DNA of 64,000 bases from Archilochus colubris. Its lineage: Eukaryota; Chordata; Aves; Apodiformes; Trochilidae. Where the stretch lies: assembly GCA_023079485.1 (NCBI GenBank), contig CM041083.1:174399480-174463479 (forward strand), in the 5' to 3' direction. The translations under genes and the position numbers were made by a program. The notes under the pieces were generated by a model. The model ran no database searches, was not told the DNA's origin, and saw nothing but the letters and a program-made list of their open reading frames with translations. This document shows positions 50,351 to 61,760 of the stretch, piece by piece. Within the stretch, counting starts at the first letter, position 1. Each line of letters starts with the position of its first letter.

Positions 50351-50611
50351 CATGGCCTTGGCGCTCCAGACAGCCCCACCATGGCCTCAGCTCCCCAGAC
50401 AGCTCCACCATGGCCTTTGATCTCCCCAGAAAGCCCCACCATGGACTTGACCCCCCAGACAGCCCCACCATGGCCTCAGCTCCCCAGACAGCTCCACCAT
50501 GGACTTGATCCGCAGACAGCCCCACCATGGACTTGATCCCCAGACAGCCCCACCATGGCCTTCGCCCTCCAGACAACCCCACTATGGCCTCAGCTCCCCA
50601 GAGATTCCCAC
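50351..50611. repeat. Minisatellite, nine units of 28-31 bp
   Basis: Nine head-to-tail units start at 50351, 50380, 50409, 50440, 50469, 50498, 50526, 50554 and 50583, mostly 29 bp. Each begins CATGG (the last TATGG) and ends in a CCCCAC, CTCCAC or CCCAC block. The core is CAGACAGCCCCAC. Three unit types recur in the variable middle: CCTCAGCT (units 2, 5, 9), GACTTGA (4, 6, 7) and CCTT or CCTTT (1, 3, 8). It lies about 310 bp outside the CpG-rich COG6 promoter. It opens short reading frames on both strands that are by-products of the repeat. Confidence 0.95.
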
Positions 50612-52019
50612 CAGGCTGGCCAGAGACCTGGGGAGCTGCTGCTCTGGTGGAATGGGGGCAAACAAGCCCAGGTGCCCATCTCAGCAGCCTGCTCCTGTTC
50701 CCCAGCCATGACACCTCCCCTGGCAGGCTCTGAGGTGAAACGGAGGGATTCCCCTCAGCTTTTCCAGAAGGCAACAGAAACAGAGGTAAGATGCCATGGG
50801 AAGAAGATGGCTATGTACAGCACACAGCTGTTGTTTCAGAAGGCAAGGGTCCCCCCAGGGTGTTAGCTCAGAAAACAACAGTGCCCTGCGGATGCAATTC
50901 AAAGTCTGCTTCTGTGTGTCTGATGGATCAAAAGCAAAGGCTCATCTGGTAGAGTAATTTCTCAGGGGATTTCATGTTGCTCTAATGAAGGCTCTTCCTG
51001 AAAAAAAAAAGACTGAGAAGAAATTTTGTAGCTTTTGCCTTTGTACCGTAAGTGAATCACTGTTCTGAGTGTTCTAATTAACTTTTCTTCGAGTCATTTG
51101 TCTCAAGAAAAATTATATGACCAGAGCCCCCTGTCCTGAAGTCTAACATGACAAGGACAATTATAGGATATTTTTCAACTTTTATTTGTTTGTTTGTTTG
51201 CTTCCTCTCATGTATGCTCTATGTGAAAGTCCAGCTTTTCTGAAAAGCTTGTGAAGTGCCTTGTTTCTGCTCCTGGCTAGTCATAAAGCAGGTTCTTTAA
51301 GTATTTCCAGACACCTCTGTTTCCCTTCCTCCTTTCTATTCCTCCACCCTTTTTCACTGATGTTATCTCCTCCTCGATGTCTTTCTGACTAAACTTTTAG
51401 GAGCCATGATCTCCGTTCTCCAAGTCAAAAGAGATAACACAGCATGCAGTCATCACAGGTGGGTGCAATTAGTATTTAAGCATGGCAAGAAAATCCTATT
51501 ATTAGAAAGATCCTCTCCTAAATATAAGCTTGATGTTGTTAGCAGTTTGAAAGTTTCAAATGCTATTATCCTGTTGGATGAGTTGATGGAGTGAGGGCTT
51601 ACCTTGAAGTCAGAAAGACTTCAACATCTGAGCCACAAATGTCAGATAAGTCACAACCATTGCCAAGTCTCCTCCAGCAAGTTATACCTCAGACATACAA
51701 GGAGCCACAGAGTTTTTCCTCTATCAGTTGGTACATGCATTTTCTTTTGAAGCATTCATTTCTGCTTTCAGATGCCTCCTTGATGGGTGTGCATTTTTTC
51801 AAGAATGTGTTTCTTGAGCCAGAATGCTTCTAACTAACATTACACATTGGCTGGCAGGAACAGATAGGATTTTGAAACAGCATGTGTGTATTGTGCATGT
51901 GTTCTGCCAGAAAAATGAGATGAAATAATCAGGGGAGCACTTCTTAATCTTCTGCAAATGAAAGAGTGTTTTTATGAGGGCACCAGGGTTTATCTTTTCT
52001 TCTTCTTTTAGGAATGTTA

Positions 52020-52178
52020 GACACAAAAACCCCAAAACAAACAAACAAACCCAAACAAAACAAACAAACAAAAAACCCCAAAAAAACCAAAAACCAAAAA
52101 CAAAACAAAAAAGCCCCAAAACCAAAACAAACCAAACAAACAAACAAACAAACAAAAACAAAAAAAACCCCAAACACC
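52020..52178. repeat. AAAC/CCAAA low-complexity tract
   Basis: About 155 bases built from AAAC, CAAACAAAC, AACCCC and AAACC on the + strand, essentially free of G and T after the first few bases. It gives rise to several spurious reading frames on both strands. Confidence 0.9.
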
Positions 52179-52595
52179 TCTCTTTTTCTGATACAGATTT
52201 GCTGGCTAGATTTTCTACCCAGACAGATTTTTTTAAACAGAAATGCAATTGTGATCATGCAGTGAGATCACAGTATAAAACTCAGCTGCTCTGCTATGGC
52301 TTGTGTGTGTCACAAAGGTGGGTATGACATGGCATTCTTACTAGTTTGCTTGTTTACCAGCTAACAGTGTCCTGTTAAGTCAACTGGATGCACACTGATG
52401 GAAAAAACAATTGGGAATTTGTGATCTGTGGATATCAGTGTCTGTGTATCAGTGGAAGAGTTTGTGTACTGTGTCTAATTTAGTCAAGCATCAGTTCCCT
52501 TACCAAAACAAAACTACAGGTGTCAGCAAAGGAATGTCTGGCATGTGGTGTTTTATGTTGATTGTCTTAACTCAGTTCCTCATTATGTTGAGGGC

Positions 52596-52675
52596 TTTGG
52601 GATTTGTTTTGGGTTTTTTGGTGGTTTTGGGGCTCTTATGTTTTTGTTTGTTTGTTTTGGTTGGTTTGCTTTAAT
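52596..52675. repeat. GGTTT/GTTT low-complexity tract
   Basis: About 80 bases of GTTTTGGG, GGTTTT and GTTTGTTTG type on the + strand, broken by CTCTTATG. It is the complementary composition to the A/C tract about 420 bp to its left, so the two could pair. Confidence 0.85.
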
Positions 52676-53117
52676 TTTCCAGGAAGAGACAGCCAAAGAA
52701 CTATTATGCAACTGGTGAAAATGTTCACAAAACACTCATTTGGTGCACTACATACAGGACCACAGTGTAGCCTGCAGGACAAGGTGTGTCTGGTCTGTGG
52801 AATGACACCTGCTGTCTACAGAGCCCAAGCTACCAAGGTCATTGTACTTTCAAATGCTCAGAGGTACACGTACTTTTTGAAGTCAAAGACAAAAAGGTTT
52901 GTAGTAGTCACTTGATTCCATTCCTCAAAAGGCTAAGAATAAAATTCCAGTGGATTAATAAGTTGAATGGGGTCAGAGAAATGGCTGGACCTAGTATTTT
53001 CCTGTCCTGGTACAAAAGAGGTGTAACAGAGCAGGACATAAAGGGAATGCTTCCTTAAATACAGAGAATGGGGAATAGCCCTTGCTGTGGGTGTCACCAC
53101 AGGCAAATGATGTGTTG

Positions 53118-53177
53118 AAGGAGGAAGGAAAGAAAAAAATGAAGGAAATGGAGGAGGGAGGGAGGGAGGGAGGAAGT
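53118..53177. repeat. GA-rich purine segment leading into the GGAA array
   Basis: Almost all A and G, with two isolated T residues near 53139-53147 and one at 53177. It includes GGGA repeats at about 53155-53173. It is probably an older, degenerated edge of the same microsatellite. Confidence 0.7.
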
Positions 53178-53772
53178 AAAAGAAGAAGGGAGGAAAGGAG
53201 AAAAGGAGAAGGAAAGGAGGAAGGGAGGGAGGGAGGGAAGAGAAAAGGAAGGAAGGAAGGAAGGAAGGAAGGAAGGAAGGAAGGAAGGAAGGAAGGAAGG
53301 AAGGAAGGAAGGAAGGAAGGAAGGAAGGAAGGAAAGGAAGGAAGGAAGGAAGGAAGGAAGGAAGGAAGGAAGGAAGGAAGGAAGGAAGGAAGGAAGGAAG
53401 GAAGGAAGGAAGGAAGGAAGGAAGGAAGGAAGGAAGGAAGGAAGGAAGGAAGGAAGGAAGGAAGGAAGGAAGAAAGGAAGGAAGAAAGGAAGGAAGGAAG
53501 AAAGGAAGGAAGAAAGAAAGAAAGGAAGAAAGGAAGGAAGAAAGGAAGGAAGAAAGGAAGGAAGGAAGGAAGGAAGGAAGGAAGGAAGGAAGGAAGGAAG
53601 GAAGGAAGGAAGGAAGGAAGGAAGGAGGGAAGGAAGGAAGGAAGGAAGAGAGGAAGGAAGGAAGGAAGGAAGGAAGGAAGGAAGGAAGGAAGGAAGGAAG
53701 GAAGGAAGGAAGGAAGGAAGGAAGGAAGGAAGGAAGGAAGGAAGGAAGGAAGGAAGGAAGGAAGGAAGGAAG
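53178..53772. repeat. GGAA microsatellite in an uninterrupted 595-base homopurine tract
   Basis: No pyrimidine occurs on the + strand from 53178 to 53772. A GA-rich lead-in (about 53178-53246, following a purine-rich segment from about 53118) passes into (GGAA)n from 53247 to 53772. The repeat has scattered interruptions such as AAAGG, GAGG and GAAAGAAAG clusters around 53,470-53,545. The length makes it prone to length variation and to assembly error. It produces long spurious reading frames of KEGR and SFLP repeats. Confidence 0.98.
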
Positions 53773-56278
53773 TTTGATGCACAGAAGACACAGGAACAGG
53801 AAAGATTATGGCGTTAGGGAGGTGGAAGGTCATATAATAAATGCTCATAATTAATTTTATTTTCTTACAGTGTAATAGATTAAAAGAATTTGACAATGCT
53901 GTCACACAGTTTGTAGACCCTGTGCTGTCAGATGCAGCAAAGAGCATCTGCAGGAAGGTGGCTGTAGTAACTTGCTGCTCAACTACCCCGAGCTTGTGAA
54001 AGTAAGAATAGCTTCTTCTGTTGCAGCCGCTAGAGAAGATACAAAGGGTGGAACTCAGCTCTGCCAGATTCTTGACTGCACACAACACACCCCAAAAGAA
54101 ATCCATCACTGCCCTATGTTCTTCATTTGTTCTCTGCCATGGAACTATTCATCTGCTTGTCCAGCATTTTGATGGAACTTTGTGCTGTGATTGGGCTAGA
54201 AAATCCAGCTTACATGCAGGAGCACAGGAAAATGTTCTGTGTCTTTAGGTTAATTAGAATTGAATTTTTTGGTGGTTTATTTTCTGAAAGGTTAATACTG
54301 TAGATACTTTACACCACAGCAAATCAGCCTGTACCTTGAGCTGACAGTTTTTCAAAAGCTCCACAAGTGATTTGGCCAAAGGTCACCATGACAGCAACGG
54401 GTACTCGTGTAGTGAATCCTGTTTGTGTCCCTTGAAGCTCCAGAAGAATGTGCAGTTCTGAAGTTTTGGGTTAGTTCATGCTAGCTCACTTGAGGATTTA
54501 TTATCATGCCTCACAGTCAGCAGCAGTGACTATAATGTATGTGATGCTGAATCAGCTGCCTGGTTGAGGAGCTGTAAAACTCCTGGTTTTTATAACTCTC
54601 CAAAAAGATAACACTAGCAGTACAGTATGCACTTTAATGCATACCAAACCCATGAAATCTTCCTGCTCATCTCCTGTTAAAAAAAAGAAAACAAACCAAC
54701 CATTGATTTCAAGGGAAGTACTGTGTCAGCAAAACTAATAGGGTTTGGTCTAAGTATATTTGGCTCTAGAACTGTGCAGAATACAGGACTTCTCTAAAGA
54801 AATGGTTATCTAAACTACATAGCCACATCCCTGTCAAGGTCAGCACCATGACTAATGGTGCTGTCACTCACTTCAGTGAGGGTCCAAATTTGGCCTAGAA
54901 AAGAAGAAATGAATGACTTAGCTGGAGGAGCCAGGGGAACTGGTATCTGCTTGTGGCTGATGAGCTTCATCACCTCTGTAACACTGTGTCTCTGGGTCTC
55001 AAGGGTAAAGCTTATCTTTGCATATGCCTTTTGGTATGCCCATGGGATCTGCAATGTAGGAGATCATTGAGAGAAAGAAAATAGAAATGAAAGGGAATAT
55101 TTTTACAAAAAAAAAAAAAAAAAGGAGAAGCAAGACATGAGTCACACATGATATAATGCTAATGGTGCTACACCTGCTGTCCTTTCTCTTCATCAATGGC
55201 TGTCTATGTCCTGCTGACAAGAAGGAACTGTAATGTGTTCTGTTCTACCCAGACATCTGAACAAAAAAATACAACTATGCACCATCAGGCAAAGTAATCA
55301 AACCCTGTACTACGTTCTGATCTCAGCTGAGGTCAGTGTCTAGCAAAGAAATCCTAGAGAATGATACCTGTGTTACTGGACAGTGCCTTCTCACAAGGCC
55401 ACCTATGGGATCCTGACATAGCTGTGACATGGATCACAGGAAGCCAAAGGTAAATGCAATAAATCATGGAAATGATGGCATTAGAAAAAATGCCTTTTGA
55501 GTAAGTACAGCAGTAACACAAGTTTGAACATAAACCACAATTGCAACAAAGTTGACAGGGTTCCCTTTTTCAACAGCTCCTCCAACTGTTGTGTTTTAAT
55601 CCAGACCAGTGCGTCAAATGTCCATGACTTAGGGCTCTCAGTCGAATCTCTTGGTTTTTTTCTTGCATTAATTTTTCTGGCATGTTTCCAGTGATGTGAT
55701 CCATTGATGGAAATGCAGACTGCTGCCTTAAAGCCCCCCAGCTAGTAATGAACCATCACTTTTCTATCACTGAAATACTTGCACAGCTTAGGCAATTTTT
55801 AATTTATTTTCCCCCCTCCAGAACCCAACCATGATGCTTGCTTTGTGTTTGCAGATCAAGTCACTGGAGACAAGTGGTAAGTGTAACATATATTGTTGTC
55901 ATTCAGGAGTCATAAAGGATTCCCAGATACTATTATTTTTTTTTGGCAGAACAAGAGATGCATAAAAAACCCCACAGTAATAAAATGTATAATGAAGTGT
56001 GTTTTTGCAGCATTTTCATTTCATTTTCTCTATTGCATTTATTGTCTGGTTTCTGTTTTGAAGTCTAGAGTTTTTTCCAATGCTTCCTCTTAAATTTGCT
56101 GTGTACCTTTTGCTCTTCTTTTCACATCTACCCCCTGATGCACTTCTGCTGTGGGAGCAGGGTAGTATGACTGGTTTCTCTCAGCTCCGGCCAATTCCCT
56201 AACCATGGTCACTATTCAAAGTACAGTCCTTGGAGTTAATAGCTGCTATACTTAATATGACATGTAGTTGCATAAAAA
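53773..56278. other. Intergenic segment between the GGAA array and CR1
   Basis: Apart from the A17 run at 55107 I recognise no repeat, gene or RNA. Confidence 0.6.
55107..55123. repeat. Poly-A (A17) run
   Basis: Uninterrupted A run in the intergenic region right of COG6. No retroposed gene was recognised beside it. Confidence 0.85.
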
Positions 56279-56765
56279 TCACAGAATCAGCCAGGTTGGA
56301 AAGGACCTCTGAGATCATTAAGTCCAGCCCCTAATCCACTGCCACCATGATTACCAGACCATGGCACTAAGTGCCACATTCAGTCTCTTTTTAAAAACCT
56401 CCAGGGACAGAGAATCCACCACCCCCCTGGGCAGCCCATTCCAATGCCTGATCACTCTCTTTGTAAATAATTTCTTCCTAATATCCAACCTAAACCTCCC
56501 CTGGCAGAGCTTAAGTCCATGCCCTCTTGTCCTACTGATGGGAGAAGAGACTGACCTCCCCCTGGCTACCCTCTCCTTTCAGAGAGTTGTAGAGAGTGAT
56601 GAGGTCTCCCCTGAGCCTCCTCCAGACTGAACACCCCCAGCTCCCTCAGCCCTTCCTCACAGGACTTGTGCTGGATCCCTTCACAGCCTCCTTGCTTTTC
56701 TCTGGATCTTCTCCAGCACCTCAATCTCCTTCCTGAACTGAGGGGCCCAGAACTGGACACTGATA
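56279..56765 (-). mobile_element. CR1 LINE 3' fragment (antisense, well preserved)
   Basis: The + strand reads CACAGAATCAGCCAGGTTGG, AAAGGACCTCTGAGATCATT, AAGTCCAGCCCCTAATCCAC, then CCACCCCCCTGGGCAGCCCA, TAATATCCAACCTAAACCTC, CCTGAGCCTCCTCCAGACTG and a CTGAGGGGCCCAGAACTGGA end. This is the near-complete CR1 3' UTR in reverse. The sequence matches the subfamily common in neoavian genomes and is one of the youngest-looking copies here. Confidence 0.95.
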
Positions 56766-59700
56766 GATTTCCCACGTTGCCAACCCAGCAAATGCTGCAC
56801 GAGTGTTCATATTGGTACAGGAGGGACAAGAGTGAGTGTCAAGAGACACCTGAGGGATAGGACTTCCCTTTTAAATGTCAGGTAACAATTTTCTCAAGCA
56901 AAAGTGAATCTGGAAGCATGATGGAACTCTTGAGGGGAAAAGCAGTGGTGTGGCAAGGGAAGAAAAGTGGGGCAACGTCACCACAACAGCCATCATCTTG
57001 TGAAACTGCACCTTTGCAATTGTACTAGTGCAAGTCACATAAAAATGTTGACAAACACAACAGTTTTCATACAGCAACAACCTAATTTTACATTTACAGG
57101 TGTCAATCACATTTTCTTAGTGCTCATAGCAATTCTGTTTGGGGTGGAATTTTATTGCTAAAAATAAAGGCCTCAAAAATGCCAGGATAAGTCACACTCT
57201 GTCATCTATCAGGACGGAAGCACAAAAACATCTCAGCAACCCCAATGTGGAGCTACCTGGTATGTCTGGATTTGATTCCTTCTGTAAAGCTGACTCAGAA
57301 GTGCCCTCCGAGCTTGCCTCAACTATTAATCTTTTTGTGTCAGCTCATGCAGCCTTTTCAAACCTTGGAGAGATGCCATCATCCTCAGTGATGCTGGAGA
57401 GCTGCAGTGGATAAAAATAACATATTACTTAACAGCTGACACTGGTTGCAGTCATTGCAGATGAGTTGCAAATAATTTGTCTGCTCCAGAAGAACTATCT
57501 ATGTAGTTTCTTGCTAAAATTATCTGCCATCCCCTCTGGTGATCATTTCTGCCTTCATGGCAATGTTAAAGGGCTGGCATCCCCATGAGCAGTGCACCAG
57601 AAGCCAATAATTCTATGCATAGAGCACGGCAGAAGTTGCAGGAAGCAAATTTTTTTCTAAACTTTGTCATCTCTGGTGCATATAGTTATGCCCCATTTGC
57701 AATCTGAAATAGTGAGGCTGGCATGAGTGTGGGCAGCTCTGTCAAGAAGGGGAAGAGTGGTAGTGGCTTGGTCTGTCCTGGGCCTGCTGGGTGTAGGCTG
57801 GGCAGGAGGCAGGAGCACGGTGATGGGCTACCTGCTCTGGGAAGCAGAGGGAGGGCAGCTCAGCCTTGCCACCCCGGGTGACACAGCTCTCAGGTTGCTG
57901 GATGGCACTGATGTCATTCTGATTGCACTGGGAGGAAAAGGTATTGAGCCTTTCGCTGCTCAGGGGAAGGTTTTGCCAGCATAGAAGTACTGTGTCAGCA
58001 TCTCCTGCAGCCGAGTGGGTTGGTTCAGCTGGTGTACAGCACGGCATCACCAGCTTTGTGAAGCACTCACATTTCTTGGCAGGAACTCAAGGAGCATTCC
58101 CAGCAACCTCCAATTACAGTATTAATTACAAGAGACTATCAAGTTCCCCAGAATAGGCCCCAAGCTGCCTTTTGCATGCAAAATAGCAGGGGCTTTCTTG
58201 TCCGTGCAGGTAGATCTCTCCTCAGAATATCATCAGTCTGTTTACACATCACTCATCTCTCCCCACTTCCCTTAAACAATGACACCTTGAAACATTGTTT
58301 TGCTTGCAAAGCACATGCCTTTCAAAAAGCAAATGCCTTGTCGAGTGATCTGGCAGACTGGAGGTTTTGAAAGGATATTTTAATGTTAATTTGGATGATT
58401 AGTGGCTTCTTAGTACTTTTGCTCTGTACATGGCCTTTTATGCAATAAAGTCCTGAGCCTTAACAATATAGGCCCAGTAACATCTTAAAGAGAAGCATCA
58501 GGTGTCTTAACCTGATGGCAGACTGCAGTGCTAACTGGCAGAAATTAGCAGATTGTCTTCAAGCAATATTTGTGCTTCACTATGGAAAGCTTATGACAAG
58601 AAACGCCCATGCTAGCATGGAGCTAGGTTTTCCTTTCACTAGTCAAAAAACAAAATGTTTTTCTGCTTTATTAATAGGTGTGGTTGTTGATGCACTGCTG
58701 ATCTAAAGAGCTCTGAATATTAAGTGACCTGAATCTCTTCTCATTCTCTTCGACATGGATACCTCAAGACTTGAAGACACAATGACATACTTGTGGTGGG
58801 TTACATCTCACCAGTCTTCTGCCATCTAAAAGTCAGAGGTGAAGTCCATAGCTAAAACTCTCATCAGAGGAATAAAAAAATCTGTGCTTTCAGAAGGCAA
58901 TTTACCCTAAGATTCCTTCCTAGTCCTCTCTACTGGCTGTGTAGAAAAGTTACATGATGGTTCATTGGTTAGACACTTAATTTCCAACCCTCCCCCCCAT
59001 CTGTGACCTTTGACTTCTCTGCAAATAATGCTCAGAGGATGCTCCAGCTTCAGTGCTGCAGAAATGAAATACTGTGTTTGAATGCCAGACTCTCCTTATA
59101 CCCATGGGGAGGGGTTAAAACCTGCAGCATGTTCTCTTTTAGAATTACAAAATGTCATAATTTCTCAGTAAAATGATCCACTTGGTGCCCACAGGCATAT
59201 GACAAATCATCCAGATACTTTGGGTGATGTATCATGGACCTGCCAGTTGCAAAGGTAGAAGTGCCCAAGGGCTAGTTTAATTTTTGAATCTGAATCAGAA
59301 AAAACTTTTAGATTTTAATTCATAAATCAATGGTGCAGTCTAGTTTGCACCTACAGCTTCTGTTTTTTCCTGTGTTTCCTTTCGTTATTCATTTGTCACC
59401 TCCTCTCCATCTTCCCATACAAATCCATCTCTTACAGGTATGTATTTCACTTTTTCAGAGATAGGCCTATTCGGAATGCATTACTCACCTTCTCAGATAC
59501 CAATATTAATCCCATTTTCTTTTAGCATGATGAGATTTGGACACACTTTCTGTTATCAGCAGTGAGGATATTGTGCCAGCACACCACCACAGGGATATTG
59601 GCTTGTGTTTGATTTATCAAAATGAATTGTTGTTCTAATAGAGATTTGAGCATGAGCAGCAATATGTGTGTTGAACTCCCTTCATCAAAGAGTCAGGCAT

Positions 59701-61249
59701 TGGCTTGAAGATGTGCTTAAGTCCTTGGTGATTCATGGCCAGAGTTTCTGTGTTTTACAAGATTGAGCCAAATTTCCTACCTTTTTTTTTTTCAGCCTGA
59801 AGCTAATGGAAGCACTTGTGGATGAGTACTGCAGCATAAATTAACTTCAGCTGAAGAAACAAAATGGGTACGAAGAAAAAGGGAAGAACACTCACTGAAT
59901 CCATCAGAAAGGAAGGATGCATTGCCTTCCTGAATTTAGAGGAAGACGTTAAGAAGGAATACCCCCCCTATCAGCTTCACTCTACCTCATTTTCCTCAGA
60001 TAGTTAAAGGCCCAAGTGATGGGCTTTTCTTTAATATGCTGAGCTACTACAGAGTCCTCTCTTCTCAAATGTGAAAGTGGCTTAGCAAATATGTAGCTTC
60101 TCTAAGGACAGCTTATGGTGTATATTTGAATGCAAGATTATTTTTTTAAAAAAGAAAAAAGAGTCCTTAGTTTAATGGGTAATTTCCCTTGAAAATAGTA
60201 AACTGCAAATTAAATGGCAAAAAGCAATTAATTATTGAAATGATAATATTCTTGTAAAGGTTAAGAGGTTCCTGTAAAGGTTTAAATGGAGTTCCTGTGA
60301 GCACATTAATGGAATTACTGTCTTTCCCCTTATAAGTGGCAACTGTAACAACCTTACTAATTAGCTTTTTTATTGAGAAAAGGAATATTGAAATATTTAG
60401 TTATATTGCCAAAGCATAGTCTATGACTAGGTTATTTTGCTACAACACAATATAGAGAGAACCCTTTTACATGCAGTTAAGAGCTCTTTCTAGAACATGC
60501 AGGTTTTGGAGGCAACAAGAAATGATGCATTTGGACAACATAGGAAGAACAGCTAAATTTGGAAGGATAACATGTGCCAAAGCCACAGATTAATGTAGAC
60601 AGGTGGCCTGGGCTCTACAGTCCAGTCTGTGTCTTAGGTACTCCCTGTGGTCATATAGGTAGATACATTTATTACATAAATGCATCCACAAACAGGTATA
60701 TAAGTGCTATAAATATGTATGTACTGGATTTTTTATTGGAAAGCCTTTTAGAGAGTTTTACCAAAAAATAAGCTTGGATCTTCTCCTGCTGAGAACATCT
60801 CCTATGATTTGGAAGCTGGTACACAAAAAAATGAGTACTGTTTGGGTTTCAGCTCTCGGGGACTGTTACATTTTGTCCATGAATGAATTGTGAGAGATTT
60901 CAGAGGTTGCAGCTTCACAGAATGGAAAGTCAAATTCACAGCAAAGTCTTGTGGCTTTTTTTAAAAAAATTGGTTGGTGACAGAGGTGCTCAGGTACTAA
61001 CAACCTGACTGACTCCTGTTCTTACCTCTGCTGTCAGAGTGGTTCCACAGAATGTTTATCAATATGGTGATAGGCGCTTTTTATATATAAATATAAATAC
61101 CTCAGGGTATCATGGAGAGGAAACGAGCTTCCAGTTGTAAAATGAACTGGCCTTTGCCCCCAGCAAGAGGATTTCCAGATTTCAGTTCTAAAAACCCCAG
61201 AAATCATCAGCCTCATCCTTGGGAATATGATCTAATACGGTGACCTAGA
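56766..61249. other. Intergenic segment, no gene recognised
   Basis: Unique-looking sequence. A more G+C-rich patch at 57,720-57,960 has an open frame without family resemblance. The AT-rich stretch at 60,170-60,420 has TAATTA and ATTAATGGAATTA motifs of the kind common in conserved noncoding elements, but conservation cannot be judged here. Confidence 0.5.
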
Positions 61250-61760
61250 TGCAAATGGTTGCTGGAGCTCAGGGGGAGAGGCAGCTCAGCTCCAGTTCTG
61301 TGCCAAAAGGCCGGGGGGAGGGACACGGTGCTGCCTTGCATCCCATTCACACAGACACACACATTACATGCAGACTGCCACAAAAGTCACCCTTGCATGC
61401 TCTGCAAATGCAACCTTATGAACCTCAAGGCCGTGGTTTACGAATAGCACAAATGTTGTGGATAACAGCAACAAGCTCCGCTCTCAGCCCACACTTTTCC
61501 CGCACACACCCTTCTCCATATCCATCCCGCACTAAACGCTCGTCCAAGGGGCATGGATTGGAGCCGTGTGGTTCCCAGGGGCATCGGGATGTGCAGAATC
61601 CTCCGGCCGGGCCCGACCCAGCCCGCCCTCCCCTCCCTTCCCAGAGAGTGTCACTGTCGAGCAGCGCAGAGCTCCGCTTCCCCCTCTCCTCCAGTCCAAG
61701 CCCCAGTCCCATGCCCTGCGCAGCCCCTGCCCCTGCCAGGCTTCTGGCCCTATTTTGAAA
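61250..61760. promoter_or_regulatory. Distal GC/CpG-rich block, candidate promoter or enhancer
   Basis: About 500 bases with raised G+C within AT-rich intergenic DNA. CpGs are concentrated at 61,470-61,740; I count about 15 in that 270 bp, including CCGGCCGGGCCCGA. Pyrimidine-rich blocks (CCCTCCCCTCCCTTCCC) could bind SP/KLF factors. COG6 and LHFPL6 are head-to-head in human, so a rightward LHFPL6 promoter would be expected on this side. No LHFPL6 coding exon was recognised, so this assignment is inference. Confidence 0.4.

Larger units (their letters stand above)
50612..53117. other. Intergenic segment right of the minisatellite
   Basis: No coding exon was recognised on either strand. It holds the A/C and G/T low-complexity tracts at 52.0 and 52.6 kb. 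Short open frames here are either in these tracts or lack any family resemblance. Confidence 0.6.

Noticed and set aside
50351..50611. CRISPR-like array
   Set aside because: The units abut head-to-tail with no unique spacers, and the genome is a vertebrate.
50207..50774. Several overlapping frames on both strands with HHGL and PPWP repeats
   Set aside because: They are produced by the 29-bp minisatellite. No start context, splice signal or family match supports a protein.
52991..54109. Long open frame (372 codons, minus strand) with SFLP repeats, and a 231-codon KEGR frame on the opposite strand
   Set aside because: Both are translations of the GGAA microsatellite. Tetranucleotide repeats without stops always open frames, and the ends show no protein family similarity.
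57727..57984. 85-codon + strand frame with a hydrophobic N-terminus
   Set aside because: It resembles a signal peptide by chance. There are no splice partners, no family match and the frame is short.
61249..61758. 169-codon + strand frame in the CpG-rich block
   Set aside because: Its Ser/Pro-rich composition follows from C-rich DNA. I see no similarity to LHFPL6 or any family.
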